A stretch of DNA of 64,000 bases from Mycobacterium bourgelatii (GCF_010723575.1 NZ_BLKZ01000001.1:5456001-5520000), one strand, 5' to 3'; counted from the stretch's first letter, positions 1 to 8,314 are shown. The notes: generated by a model from the letters alone, not told the origin. Numbers and translations: made by a program.

Positions 1-7
1 TGCCTCA

Positions 8-496
8 GTGAAACGAGGTCGGGCGTTCGCCATCGCGGTCGTGGTGGTGCTGCTGGCGGTCGGGACGGGTTTCGGCACCTGGCTGTTGGTGCGCCACCCC
101 GGTCCGCGATGGCCCGAGATCAGCGCCTACACGAACGGACACCTGACCCGCGTTGGGCCATACCGGTATTGCAAGGTGCTCAATCTCGATGACTGCTACA
201 CACCGGAGACCATCGGCGAACTGCGGGCAAGCGAACGCTATCCCATACAGCTCTCCGTCTCCGAGGCAATTTCCCGTGCGCCGTGGCGCCTGCTGGTGAC
301 GTACGAGGATCCACGGGACATCACCGAAAGCCTGTTTCGGCCGAAGACCCGACTGGCGGTCACCATCCCGACCGTGGACCCGCATCGCGGGAAAGTCACC
401 GGCTTAGTCGTACAGTTGCTGACGTTGGTCGGCACCCCCGACGGCGAGGTGATCGAGTACCCGCACGCGGAATGGTCTGTGCGCCTGGCCTATTGA
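8..496 (+). CDS. DUF2771-type exported protein (Rv0875c-like)
   Basis: 162-residue protein with one hydrophobic N-terminal segment (about residues 8-29) behind a short basic head (MKRG), so it is a secreted or membrane-anchored protein. The rest is a compact extracytoplasmic domain with two cysteines (YCKVLNLDDC) that could form a disulfide. Length and sequence agree closely with Mtb Rv0875c as I remember it, a DUF2771 protein of unknown role. Translation starts at a GTG close to the left edge of the window, so upstream signals cannot be seen. It converges with the transferase gene that follows. Confidence 0.8.
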   Translation: MKRGRAFAIAVVVVLLAVGTGFGTWLLVRHPGPRWPEISAYTNGHLTRVGPYRYCKVLNLDDCYTPETIGELRASERYPIQLSVSEAISRAPWRLLVTYEDPRDITESLFRPKTRLAVTIPTVDPHRGKVTGLVVQLLTLVGTPDGEVIEYPHAEWSVRLAY

Positions 497-532
497 GACG
501 ACGGCTGGCCGCCCCGGCTGGCACCCGGACAG

Positions 533-1537
533 CTACGCGCCGTGGCCGTCCGGCACTCGCTCACCCTCAACCGGCGGTCCGGGCGGCGTGCCGTCGCCAA
601 ACGGCCTGCCGCCCAAGTCTTCTCGTCCGTGCGGAGTCAGCCAGTTACTCAAGTCAGGCCCCTTCGGCACGACGCCGGTGGGGTTGATGTCGCGATGCAC
701 GATGTAGTAGTGCTGCTTGATCTGGACGAAGTCGATGGTGTCACCAAAGCCGGGCGTCTGGAACAGGTCACGAGCGTATGCCCACAGCACCGGCATTTCG
801 CTGAGTTTTGATCTATTGCACTTGAAATGTCCGTGGTACACAGGATCGAACCGGGCCAGCGTGGTGAACAGTCGCACGTCCGCCTCGGTAATGGTGTCAC
901 CAACCAGATAACGCTGGTTCGCCAACCGCTCGCTCACCCAATCCAGTGCGGCAAAAAGGCGGTCGTAAGCCGCCTCGTACGCATCCTGCTTGCCGGCGAA
1001 CCCGCAGCGGTACACACCGTTGTTGATCTCGGTGTAGATCTTCGTGCTCACCTCGTCGATCTCGGCGCGCAGCGGCTCAGGGTAAAGCTGTGGCGCACCC
1101 TCGCGGTGGTATGCGGTCCATTCGGTGGAGAAGTCCAGCGTCATCTGAGCGAAGTCGTTGGTCACCACCGCTCCGGTGGGCACGTCCACGATCGCCGGGA
1201 CGGTGATCCCCTTCGGGTAGTCGGGGAACCGCTTGAAGTACGCGTCCTGCAAACGCGGAATCTTCAGCACCGGGTCCACGCCGCCGGGGTCCAGGTCGAA
1301 GGTCCAGCTGCGCTCGTCATGGGTGGGACCGCAAAACCCAATGGACAGCGCGTCTTCCAGGCCCAGCAGCCGTCGCACGATGATGGTGCGGTTCGCCCAC
1401 GGGCACGCGCGCGCCACCACCAGCCGATAGCGGCCGGGCTCTACCGGATACCCGTCCCGCCCGTCGGCGGTGATCCGGGTGGTGATGTAGTTCGTGTCCC
1501 GGTTGAATTCGCCCGTTCCGGCGACGTAGGAGCCCAT
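533..1537 (-). CDS. Glutathionyl-hydroquinone reductase-like (Xi-class GST, ECM4/YqjG family)
   Basis: 334 residues from an ATG only 5 bases after the fadE10 stop, so the two are co-transcribed. The N-terminal thioredoxin-like half carries the family's catalytic cysteine in ARACPWANRT, and the C-terminal half is the all-helical GST domain (GDTITEADVRLFTTLARFDPVY). The family reduces S-glutathionyl- or chloro-hydroquinones using a single cysteine. Mycobacteria make mycothiol rather than glutathione, so the physiological thiol is presumably mycothiol; that is inference. Length matches family members of about 320-340 residues. A longer frame reaching into fadE10 lacks family sequence and was not used. 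Confidence 0.85.
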   Translation of the reverse strand: MGSYVAGTGEFNRDTNYITTRITADGRDGYPVEPGRYRLVVARACPWANRTIIVRRLLGLEDALSIGFCGPTHDERSWTFDLDPGGVDPVLKIPRLQDAYFKRFPDYPKGITVPAIVDVPTGAVVTNDFAQMTLDFSTEWTAYHREGAPQLYPEPLRAEIDEVSTKIYTEINNGVYRCGFAGKQDAYEAAYDRLFAALDWVSERLANQRYLVGDTITEADVRLFTTLARFDPVYHGHFKCNRSKLSEMPVLWAYARDLFQTPGFGDTIDFVQIKQHYYIVHRDINPTGVVPKGPDLSNWLTPHGREDLGGRPFGDGTPPGPPVEGERVPDGHGA

Positions 1538-1541
1538 CGCT

Positions 1542-3506
1542 TTACAGCGCAGCCTCGGTAGCGGCCCCCGCTGGCGCCGGGGCGTCGTAGAACCGTCGCG
1601 CCAGATTGGCATCGGTAGACTCCCGCGGCTCCCAGGGGGCGATCCACGGTCCGGTGCCCTCCGACTGGTCCAGAATTCCGCCTTCCAGCCAGAGATAGCG
1701 ATCGTCCAAGACATCGTTGGCCAGCCGAACGTCCTGGCTGTCGGTGTTGGACCACAACCCGCGGAACAGTTCCTCGACCCGCAAAGTCGCTTGCGCACAG
1801 AACAATTCGGCTAGCTCGTAAGCTTGCTTGCCGATGGCGGGATCGGCGGCCCGTTGCGCCTCGGCCCGCACGCACGCCGCCGCCATCGCGAACAGTTCGG
1901 CACCGATGTCCACGATGCGTCCCAAGAATCCCTGCTTCTGCTCCAAATTGGCTTGCCAGCGCGCCATTCCGTAGAACGTGTTGCGGGCCAGCTTGCGGCT
2001 GGAACGTTCGACGAAGCGCAGATGCGAGGCCAACGGGCCGAACTCGCTGTACGACGTGGGTCGCTGACCTTCGCCAAAGACTAACTTGGGCAACCACTTT
2101 GCGTAGAAACCACTGGCACCTATCGCGGCCGACGCTTTCTGCCGAAGATCGGCATCGGGCTTGGCCAGATCGCCCGCGGCGGTCAAGTGGGCGTCGACGG
2201 CTTCCCGCGCGATGAGCAGCCGCATGATCTCGCTGGACCCTTCGAAGATGCGGTTGATCCGCAGGTCCCGCAATTGCTGTTCCACCGGCGCGGCCCGCTC
2301 GCCGCGCGCGGCCAGCGACTCCGCGGTTTCATAGCCCCGGCCACCCCGGATCTGCACCAGGTCATCGGCGATGCGGCAGGTCGTCTCGCTGGCCCACAAC
2401 TTGGCCAGCGCGGCCTCGATCCGAATGTCGTTGCGGCCTTCGTCGGCCATCTGACCGGACAGCTCCACGACGGCGTCGAGCGCATACGTTGTCGCGGCCA
2501 GATACGCGATCTGGCGAGCGACCGCTTCGTGTTTCCCGACCGGCTTGCCCCACTGCACCCGCTCGCGCGACCACTCGCGGGCGATCTTCAACGACCACTT
2601 CGCCGATCCCGTCGCCATCGCGGGCAGAGCCAGCCGCCCAACGTTGAGCGTCGTCAACGCGATCTTCAGGCCGTCGCCTTCGCGGCCGATCAGGTTTTCG
2701 GCGGGGACGCGTACCCGATGCATCCTCGTCAGGCCATTTTCGATGCCGCGCAGGCCCATGAACTGGTTGCGCCGCTCCACGGTTATCCCCGGTGAATCGG
2801 CCTCGACGACGAACGCGCTGATACCGCCGCGATGCCCTTCGCTCTTCGGTACGCGCGCCATGACGACCAGCAGTTCGGCGACCACACCGTTGGTGGTCCA
2901 CAACTTCAGGCCGTCCAGTAGATATGCCTGTCCATCCTCGGTGGGTGTCGCCGTGGCACCCAGGCGCGCCGGGTCCGAGCCCACATCCGGTTCGGTGAGC
3001 AGGAACGCGGAAATGGCGCCAGCGGCGCAACGCGGCAGGAACCGCCGCTTCTGCTCGTCGGTGCCGGCCAGTTTGAGCGGCTCGGGCACCCCGATCGACT
3101 GGTGAGCCGACAACAGCGCCCCGATACTCGGGTGGACGGTCGTGACCATCATCAGCGCCCGGTTGTAGGCGACTTGCGACATGCCCAGCCCGCCGTACTC
3201 CGTCGGGATCTTCATGCCGAAGCAGCCCAACTCGGCCAGGGCCCGCACGTATTCGTCGGGAATCTGGGCGTCGCGTTCGATGACGCTGCCGTCCATGGTG
3301 CGCAGCACGTCCCGCAGCTTCTCGAGGAAGGCCGCGATGCGCTCCTCGTCGGCGTCGGACGGTCTGGGGAACGGGTGGATCAGATCGAGCGGGAAACGGC
3401 CAAGAAATAGCTCCTTGGCGAATGACGGTTTATCCCAACCACTCTCGCGAGATTCTTCAGCAAGCGCTCGGGCTTGCTCCTCGGTGACCTGCGCCTGCTG
3501 TGCCAT
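1542..3506 (-). CDS. fadE10: Acyl-CoA dehydrogenase FadE10
   Basis: 654 residues, longer than classical acyl-CoA dehydrogenases (about 390). The N-terminal 440 residues form the standard FAD-dependent dehydrogenase fold (LLTEPDVGSDPAR, KLWTTNGVVAELLVVMARV, FEGSSEIMRLLIAREAVD), followed by an extra helical C-terminal domain. It should oxidise acyl-CoA to trans-2-enoyl-CoA in beta-oxidation; substrate unknown. It is near-identical along its length to Mtb FadE10 (Rv0873) as recalled. I start at MAQQ because a GGAGG sequence lies just upstream, rather than at the GTG 10 codons earlier. The transferase gene follows at 5 bases. Confidence 0.93.
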   Translation of the reverse strand: MAQQAQVTEEQARALAEESRESGWDKPSFAKELFLGRFPLDLIHPFPRPSDADEERIAAFLEKLRDVLRTMDGSVIERDAQIPDEYVRALAELGCFGMKIPTEYGGLGMSQVAYNRALMMVTTVHPSIGALLSAHQSIGVPEPLKLAGTDEQKRRFLPRCAAGAISAFLLTEPDVGSDPARLGATATPTEDGQAYLLDGLKLWTTNGVVAELLVVMARVPKSEGHRGGISAFVVEADSPGITVERRNQFMGLRGIENGLTRMHRVRVPAENLIGREGDGLKIALTTLNVGRLALPAMATGSAKWSLKIAREWSRERVQWGKPVGKHEAVARQIAYLAATTYALDAVVELSGQMADEGRNDIRIEAALAKLWASETTCRIADDLVQIRGGRGYETAESLAARGERAAPVEQQLRDLRINRIFEGSSEIMRLLIAREAVDAHLTAAGDLAKPDADLRQKASAAIGASGFYAKWLPKLVFGEGQRPTSYSEFGPLASHLRFVERSSRKLARNTFYGMARWQANLEQKQGFLGRIVDIGAELFAMAAACVRAEAQRAADPAIGKQAYELAELFCAQATLRVEELFRGLWSNTDSQDVRLANDVLDDRYLWLEGGILDQSEGTGPWIAPWEPRESTDANLARRFYDAPAPAGAATEAAL

Positions 3507-3612
3507 CGCAGCCTCCTTGCTTACGCCGTGCCGCACGCTTGTAGGACCAACCTACGCCCAAGTTACGCGCCGGTAGCTTGACGCGCTGTAAACCTGCCGA
3601 GAAGACGCAAAA

Positions 3613-3639
3613 CCCCCGAAACCCGGTCAGTTTCGGGGG
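3613..3639 (-). terminator. Stem-loop downstream of cspB
   Basis: A perfect 10-bp stem (CCCCCGAAAC pairing with GTTTCGGGGG, 7-base loop) followed on the minus strand by TTTT. It sits between the cspB stop and the fadE10 start and fits an intrinsic terminator for cspB. The outer flanks (AGACGCAAAA on the left, GCGTCTGCTCGCG on the right) resemble the arms of the long palindromes at 13.1, 19.1 and 59.9 kb, so it may be a diverged member of that repeat family. Confidence 0.65.
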
Positions 3640-3677
3640 CGTCGCGTCTGCTCGCGGGGCCCTTTCGCGAGACCTGG

Positions 3678-4097
3678 CTAGGCCTCGAACTCGCGCGCCA
3701 CGGCCTTGACCACCTCGGAGATCTGCCGCGCCGTCTTGCGGTCCGGGTAGCGGCCCTTGCGCAGTTCCGGCTGGACGGTGCTCTCGAGCAACGTGATCAT
3801 GTCCTCGACCATGCCGTGCAACTCGTCGGGAGTGTGCTTGTGCTCGGCCGGCGCCTCGCGGCGTGACCGAGCAAGCGACTTGGAGAGGCTGGGCGGCGGA
3901 TCGATGATCTTCAGGCTCAACGCCTGCGGACCGCGCCTGCCGGAAGCGATTCCGAACTCCACGCGCTGGCCCGCTTTGAGCGCCTCGACACCTGCGGGCA
4001 ACGCCGAAGAACGGACGTAGACGTCTTCGCCGTCCTCCTGCGACAAGAAGCCGAACCCTTTCTCGGGGTCGTACCACTTCACCTTGCCGGTCGGCAC
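3678..4097 (-). CDS. cspB: Cold-shock-domain protein CspB with C-terminal extension
   Basis: 139 residues. Residues 1-70 are an OB-fold cold-shock domain with RNP1 (KGFGFL) and RNP2 (VYVRSSAL), which bind single-stranded nucleic acid. Unlike the usual 67-residue Csp, it continues with a basic linker and a helical tail (HTPDELHGMVEDMITLLEST onward), the form I recall for Mtb Rv0871. It is likely a cytoplasmic RNA chaperone; the tail's job is unknown. The GTG at 4097 gives VPTGKVKWYD as in Mtb and has an AGGTGAG site upstream; another in-frame GTG lies three codons earlier. It diverges from the YccF gene. Confidence 0.88.
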   Translation of the reverse strand: MPTGKVKWYDPEKGFGFLSQEDGEDVYVRSSALPAGVEALKAGQRVEFGIASGRRGPQALSLKIIDPPPSLSKSLARSRREAPAEHKHTPDELHGMVEDMITLLESTVQPELRKGRYPDRKTARQISEVVKAVAREFEA

Positions 4098-4258
4098 TGC
4101 TCTCACCTGCTTGTCTGACGGGGTCTGGGGTTACCGAAGAAGACGCGCCCCGCCTGCGCAGGACGCGATGACGATCTCAGATCCTACTCGGATGGTTTTG
4201 CACCAAGCATCCCTGTTAACCGTGTGCTGAGTAGGCTGGCAGTACCTCTGGAGGAGAT

Positions 4259-4663
4259 ATGCGCCTAGTCCTGAACGTTATCTGGCTGGTTTTCGGGGGC
4301 CTCTGGTTGGCCCTCGGCTACTTGCTCGCGGCGCTTATCTGCTTCCTGCTGATCATCACCATTCCCTTCGGCTTCGCCTCGCTGCGCATTGCGTCGTATG
4401 CGTTGTGGCCGTTCGGGCGGACGATCGTCGAGAAACCGAGCTCCGGCACCGGCGCCTTGATCGGCAACGTCATCTGGATCCTGCTGTGCGGGCTGTGGCT
4501 GGCAATCGGGCATTTGGCGAGTGCGGCGGCCATGGCGGTCACCATCATCGGCATTCCGCTGGCGTTGGCGAACCTGAAGATGATCCCCGTGTCGTTGGTG
4601 CCGCTCGGCAAGGAGATCGTCCCCGTCGACGGCCCCGTGCAACCCGGACGGCTCGCGGCATGA
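4259..4663 (+). CDS. YccF-domain inner-membrane protein (Rv0870c-like)
   Basis: 134-residue integral membrane protein made of two tandem copies of the YccF (DUF307) unit: each has NVIWLxFxGLW followed by a second hydrophobic helix and a conserved PFG/PLG turn (ALWPFGRTIV; VPLGKEIVP), giving about four membrane segments. The function of the family is not known. A strong GGAGGAG site precedes the ATG. Its stop overlaps the moaA2 start (ATGA), so it heads the moaA2-moaD2 operon; whether this has functional meaning is unclear. Confidence 0.85.
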   Translation: MRLVLNVIWLVFGGLWLALGYLLAALICFLLIITIPFGFASLRIASYALWPFGRTIVEKPSSGTGALIGNVIWILLCGLWLAIGHLASAAAMAVTIIGIPLALANLKMIPVSLVPLGKEIVPVDGPVQPGRLAA

Positions 4664-5742
4664 CCCTGATCGCGCTCGGTGTCCCGACGGTGCCCAGACG
4701 TGGGTGGTCCACTGGGGTCGCTTCCCCGGCGCCTGCCGACGGACCGCTGCTCGACACGTTCGGCCGGGCCGCCACCGATCTGCGAGTGTCGCTGACCGAC
4801 CGGTGCAATCTGCGTTGCAACTACTGCATGCCTGAGCAGGGCTTGGACTGGTTGCCTGGCGAGGAATTGCTGCAACCCGACGAGCTGATCCGGCTGTTGC
4901 GCATCGCCGTCACCCGATTCGGCGTGACCAACGTGCGGTTTACCGGGGGTGAGCCCCTGTTGGTCCGCCATCTCGAGCAAGTCGTCGCGGCAGCCGCGGC
5001 GTTGCAACCCCGCCCGGAGATCTCACTGACCACCAACGGCCTGGGGCTGGCGCGGCGGGCGGCCGCATTGGCCCAGGCGGGCCTAGACCGGGTGAATGTG
5101 TCGCTGGACAGCGTCAACCGGGAGCATTTCGCCGCCATTACCCGTCGGGACCGGCTTGACGACGTGCTGGCCGGCTTGGCCGCGGCCAAGGACGCCGGGT
5201 TGACGCCGGTCAAGGTCAACGCCGTGCTCGACCCAGTCAGCGGCCGCGAGGATGTGGTCGAGCTGTTGCGGTTCTGCCTCGAGCACGGTTACCAACTGCG
5301 GGTCATCGAGCAGATGCCGTTGGACGCGGGGCACCAGTGGCAGCGCAATGCCGCGTTGAGTGCCGACGATGTGCTGGCGGCCCTGCGCCCCCACTTCCGG
5401 CTGCGACCCGACCCGGCACCGCGGGGTTCGGCCCCGGCCGAGCTCTGGTCGGTCGATACCGGACCCGATACCCCGTCCGGAAAGTTTGGGGTGATCGCCT
5501 CGGTGTCGCACGCCTTCTGCTCGGCTTGTGACCGCACCCGGTTGACGGCCGACGGCCAGGTCCGCAGCTGCCTGTTCTCCCGCGACGAAACCGACCTGCG
5601 GTCGCTGTTGCGCGGCGGCGCCGGCGACGACGCGATCGAGGCGGCGTGGCGCGCCGCGATGTGGGCCAAGCCGGCCGGCCACGGGATCAACGACCCGGAT
5701 TTCGTCCAGCCCGACCGACCGATGAGCGCGATCGGTGGCTGA
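4660..5742 (+). CDS. moaA2: GTP 3',8-cyclase MoaA2
   Basis: 360 residues. Radical-SAM enzyme that, with MoaC, converts GTP into cyclic pyranopterin monophosphate, the first step of molybdopterin synthesis. The N-terminal SAM-cluster motif is CNLRCNYCMPEQG; the C-terminal second Fe-S cluster motif is CSACDRTRLTADGQVRSC; the protein ends in the conserved GG tail (MSAIGG). The ATG overlaps the upstream stop as ATGA and gives exactly the length I recall for Mtb MoaA2. The reading frame extends further upstream inside the YccF gene but without family sequence. It overlaps moaD2 by 8 bases. Confidence 0.95.
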   Translation: MTLIALGVPTVPRRGWSTGVASPAPADGPLLDTFGRAATDLRVSLTDRCNLRCNYCMPEQGLDWLPGEELLQPDELIRLLRIAVTRFGVTNVRFTGGEPLLVRHLEQVVAAAAALQPRPEISLTTNGLGLARRAAALAQAGLDRVNVSLDSVNREHFAAITRRDRLDDVLAGLAAAKDAGLTPVKVNAVLDPVSGREDVVELLRFCLEHGYQLRVIEQMPLDAGHQWQRNAALSADDVLAALRPHFRLRPDPAPRGSAPAELWSVDTGPDTPSGKFGVIASVSHAFCSACDRTRLTADGQVRSCLFSRDETDLRSLLRGGAGDDAIEAAWRAAMWAKPAGHGINDPDFVQPDRPMSAIGG

Positions 5743-5995
5743 CGACATTCAGGTGACGGTCCGCTATTTCGCGGCCGCCCGCGCAGCCGCCGGCGTCGAA
5801 TCGGAAACCTTGACGCTGCGCAGTGGCGCCACGGTCGCCGACATGGTCGACAAACTCGCGGCCCGGAACGGGCGTCTGGCAACACTTTTGGACCGATGCT
5901 CGTATCTGTGCGACGAAATTGCCGTTCGAGATGTCACGAAGGCGTTATCCACCGGCAACACAATTGACGTACTCCCGCCGTTCGCCGGCGGTTGA
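5735..5995 (+). CDS. moaD2: Molybdopterin synthase small subunit MoaD2
   Basis: 86-residue beta-grasp sulfur carrier ending in the essential Gly-Gly (PPFAGG), whose C-terminus is thiocarboxylated and donates sulfur to precursor Z in complex with MoaE. The sequence TVRYFAAARAAAGVESE is typical of the family. Translation starts at a GTG overlapping the end of moaA2, so the two are translationally coupled. The partner large subunit, moaE2, is encoded 1.4 kb away on the opposite strand beyond rpfA. Confidence 0.93.
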   Translation: MADDIQVTVRYFAAARAAAGVESETLTLRSGATVADMVDKLAARNGRLATLLDRCSYLCDEIAVRDVTKALSTGNTIDVLPPFAGG

Positions 5996-5998
5996 AAC

Positions 5999-6014
5999 TG
6001 TGACATATCTCACG
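5999..6014. promoter_or_regulatory. CRP-type cAMP-receptor site upstream of rpfA
   Basis: TGTGACATATCTCACG matches the CRP consensus TGTGA-N6-TCACA at all positions but the last. It lies about 420 bases before rpfA and about 200 bases before the riboswitch. In Mtb the CRP protein Rv3676 is known to activate rpfA, which supports the call. It begins 3 bases after the moaD2 stop. Confidence 0.7.
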
Positions 6015-6216
6015 TCACGGAACGATAACGAGCTGGCCACGCTCCGGTGTCAAGGTGCTATGAGCTGCGTAAACGCAAGCCGTTCCAGGCCTTTTCCGGT
6101 ACGGCTGTGACAGAAACGCCACGATATTCAACACGTGACGTGAGCGACTGAACCCGCTACCGTCTCCGAAGGTTCGTCATTACACCCAATGCAAGCGACG
6201 TTCCTTCCCTCCCTAT

Positions 6217-6408
6217 ATCGCGCCTAGCCCCATCCAGTAGGCGAGGGATCCCGACCCACGGATGGGGGCGGGGGACCCACCGGGTCCGCCGAGATCGGAC
6301 CGGAGCCGTATCTGGCTCCTTGGGGTGAAGCCGACGTCGGTCAATGAGGATCGATTGCGGCCGGGTGACCTCTCCCACCCGAACCCGACAGCTGACCTCG
6401 CAGGCGTG
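6217..6408 (+). ncRNA. c-di-AMP (ydaO/yuaA-type) riboswitch in the rpfA leader
   Basis: The leader has the conserved blocks of this class in order: a GGGGGACCC segment (about 6270-6278), TTGGGGTGAAG (6320-6330), a GAGGATC segment (6346-6352), then CCGAACCCGACAGCTGACC (6379-6397) and CTCGCAGGCGT (6397-6407). The class binds cyclic di-AMP and normally switches expression off; it is known in front of rpf genes in actinobacteria, including Mtb rpfA. The boundaries are my estimate. The rpfA ribosome-binding site starts a few bases after the 3' end, so either transcriptional or translational control is possible. Confidence 0.85.
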
Positions 6409-6431
6409 TACAGAGAGGAATATCCGCGCGT

Positions 6432-7358
6432 ATGAGTGGACGCCACCGTAAGCCCACTACTTCTAGCGTCAGCGTCGCCAAGGTCGCCTTTACCGGTGCC
6501 GTGCTGGGTGGCGGGAGCCTCGCCCTCGCCGGCCAGGCAACCGCAGCCACCGACGCCGAATGGGACGCCGTAGCCCGATGTGAATCGGGCGGCAACTGGT
6601 CGATCAACACCGGCAACGGGTACTACGGCGGCGTTCAGTTCGCCGCTGGCACCTGGGCCGCACATGGCGGCACCCAGTACGCCCCCTCGGCTCAGCTGGC
6701 CACCAAGGACCAGCAGATCGCCATCGCCGAGCGAGTGCTGGCGAGCCAGGGCCGTGGCGCCTGGCCCGTGTGTGGCACCGCGCTGTCCGGCCCGACGCCG
6801 CGCGAAGTGGTGGACGCTTCGGTCGTCGAGGCAGCCCCTGCCCCGGACCCGTTGTTCACCCCGGACGCTCCGCCGGCCGAGGACATCGCTCCGCCCCCAT
6901 TCGAATTGGCCGGGAATGAACTGCCCGCCCCCGTGGAGCTGACCCCGCCGGCCGACCTGTTGCCGCCGGCTCCGGTTGAGCTGGCACCCGCGCCGGCCGA
7001 ACTGCCGCCCGCGCCGGCCGAAGAGTTGCCGCCGGCTCCGGTCGAATTGGCACCCGCGCCAGCCGAACTGCCACCCGCGCCGGTCGAACTCGCCCCGGCC
7101 CCGGCCGAACTGCCGCCCGCCCCGGAGGACGTGATTGCGCCCGCTCCGGCCGACGTGGCACCGCCGGTCGCTGACGCCCCGATCGTCGTCGACGCAAGCT
7201 TGGCTCCCCTGCCGGCCGACGTGACGCCGCCTTCGGAGGACGTCATCAACGTCCACCAGGTTGGCTACACGGCCAAGCTGTGGGACGCGATCCGCGCGCA
7301 GGACATCGCCGGCAACGACGCGCTCGACGCGCTCGCGCAGCCGTACGTCCTGGGCTGA
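6432..7358 (+). CDS. rpfA: Resuscitation-promoting factor RpfA
   Basis: 308 residues. Secreted peptidoglycan-cleaving enzyme (transglycosylase-like fold) that promotes resuscitation from dormancy. Signal peptide about residues 1-38 (ending ATAA); catalytic domain about 39-115 with the essential glutamate in CESGGNW (Glu51) and a typical YYGGVQFAAGTW. Residues 130-265 are a low-complexity Pro/Ala/Glu spacer built from repeats such as ELPPAPVELAPAPA, probably wall-spanning, followed by a short conserved tail (VHQVGYTAKLWDAIRAQD). Mtb RpfA is about 407 residues, so the repeat tract is shorter here. GAGAGGA lies 12 bases before the ATG. Control by CRP and c-di-AMP is indicated upstream. Confidence 0.95.
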   Translation: MSGRHRKPTTSSVSVAKVAFTGAVLGGGSLALAGQATAATDAEWDAVARCESGGNWSINTGNGYYGGVQFAAGTWAAHGGTQYAPSAQLATKDQQIAIAERVLASQGRGAWPVCGTALSGPTPREVVDASVVEAAPAPDPLFTPDAPPAEDIAPPPFELAGNELPAPVELTPPADLLPPAPVELAPAPAELPPAPAEELPPAPVELAPAPAELPPAPVELAPAPAELPPAPEDVIAPAPADVAPPVADAPIVVDASLAPLPADVTPPSEDVINVHQVGYTAKLWDAIRAQDIAGNDALDALAQPYVLG

Positions 7359-7370
7359 TACCAACCGGTC

Positions 7371-7411
7371 GCTCGGCCTGATCGCTTCCAGCGGTCGCGG
7401 TTAGGCCGAGC
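7371..7411. terminator. Bidirectional stem-loop between rpfA and moaE2
   Basis: GCTCGGCCT at 7371-7379 pairs perfectly with AGGCCGAGC at 7403-7411, and the loop can extend the stem through GATCGC/GCGGTC. It separates two convergent genes and overlaps the moaE2 stop codon, so it could end transcription from both sides. There is no T-run, as is common in mycobacteria. Confidence 0.55.
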
Positions 7412-7826
7412 CCACCCACTCGTCGGAACCGTCGTCGAAGAACTGGTGCTTCCACACCGGCAGACGTTCCTTGATGGTGTCGACAAGCTGCGCGCACGTG
7501 GCGAAGGCTGCCCGCCGATGGTCGGCGGCGACCGCCGCCACCAGCGCGGCCTCGCCGATCTGCAGGACCCCGATGCGGTGGCTGGCCGCCACGGCACGCA
7601 CCCCGCTGGACTGCTCGGCGACCTCGGCCACCACTTCGGCAAGGACCTGTGCGGCCGTCGGGTGCGCGGAGTACTCCAGTCGCGTCACCTGGCGTCCGCC
7701 GTCGTGGTTGCGGATCGTGCCGACGAACCCGACGATCGCGCCGGCCGACTCATGGCTCACCAACTCTTCGTGGTCGGCCAGTGAAATGGGCTGGTCGGTC
7801 ACTGCGGCACGCAGGACCAGAGTCAT
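7401..7826 (-). CDS. moaE2: Molybdopterin synthase catalytic subunit MoaE2
   Basis: 141 residues, the family's usual size. It transfers two sulfurs from MoaD thiocarboxylate onto precursor Z to make molybdopterin. Family signatures include GAIVGFVGTIRNHDGG near the N-terminus, the YSAHP segment, and the C-terminal lysine-containing KERLPVWKHQFF that contacts substrate. Its ATG overlaps the mog stop (ATGA), so it is the last gene of the Rv0863-like/moaC2/mog/moaE2 operon. It converges with rpfA. Confidence 0.94.
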   Translation of the reverse strand: MTLVLRAAVTDQPISLADHEELVSHESAGAIVGFVGTIRNHDGGRQVTRLEYSAHPTAAQVLAEVVAEVAEQSSGVRAVAASHRIGVLQIGEAALVAAVAADHRRAAFATCAQLVDTIKERLPVWKHQFFDDGSDEWVGSA

Positions 7827-8314
7827 CGGCGGTGATCTTTACCGGCGAGTTGGTCGAGCGCGTGGTGCACCACGCCCTCCAGCACCCCCAGGCCGTCCCG
7901 AACTCCACCGGGTGAACCCGGCAGATTGACGATCAGGGTCTCGCCTGCCACTCCGCAGACCCCACGCGACAGCACCGATGTCGGCACCTTGGGCAGTCCC
8001 GCCTGACGGATCGCCTCGGCCAGCCCGGGAATGACGAAGTCCAACACCGCGACGGTCTGTTCTGGCGTCGTGTCGGTGGGCGAGATGCCCGTGCCGCCCG
8101 AGGTGAGGATCAGGTCCGCTCCCGCTTCGAGCGCGTCGTTCAGTGCCTCGCCGACCGGGTTTCCGTCCGCCACCACGGCGGGCTCGGTCGTCGAAAAGCC
8201 GTGCTCTTCCAGCCACTGCTTGATGATTGGGCCGCACTCGTCGACATAGACGCCCGATGACGCACGGGTGGAGGCAATGACGATGCGCGCGGACCGCGCG
8301 TTCTGGTCGGTCAT
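7823..8314 (-). CDS. mog: Molybdopterin adenylyltransferase-type protein Mog
   Basis: 163 residues, single MogA/MoaB domain. It activates molybdopterin by adenylylation before molybdate insertion. The MPT-binding motif is present as TSGGTGISPTDTTPEQT, followed by the conserved GLPGS-type loop (NLPGSPGGVRDG). I start at the ATG overlapping the moaC2 stop (ATGA); an in-frame extension into moaC2 has no family sequence. Both of its junctions are 4-base overlaps, showing tight coupling with moaC2 and moaE2. Confidence 0.92.
   Translation of the reverse strand: MTDQNARSARIVIASTRASSGVYVDECGPIIKQWLEEHGFSTTEPAVVADGNPVGEALNDALEAGADLILTSGGTGISPTDTTPEQTVAVLDFVIPGLAEAIRQAGLPKVPTSVLSRGVCGVAGETLIVNLPGSPGGVRDGLGVLEGVVHHALDQLAGKDHRR

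Noticed and set aside
6930..7140. Repeats in rpfA as a possible CRISPR or tandem DNA element
   Set aside because: The periodicity is codon-based (Pro-Ala-Glu spacer) and in frame; there are no spacers.
6213..7364. 383-residue minus-strand frame opposite rpfA
   Set aside because: It mirrors the rpfA repeat tract and riboswitch; it has repeated Gly/Arg text and no ribosome-binding site.
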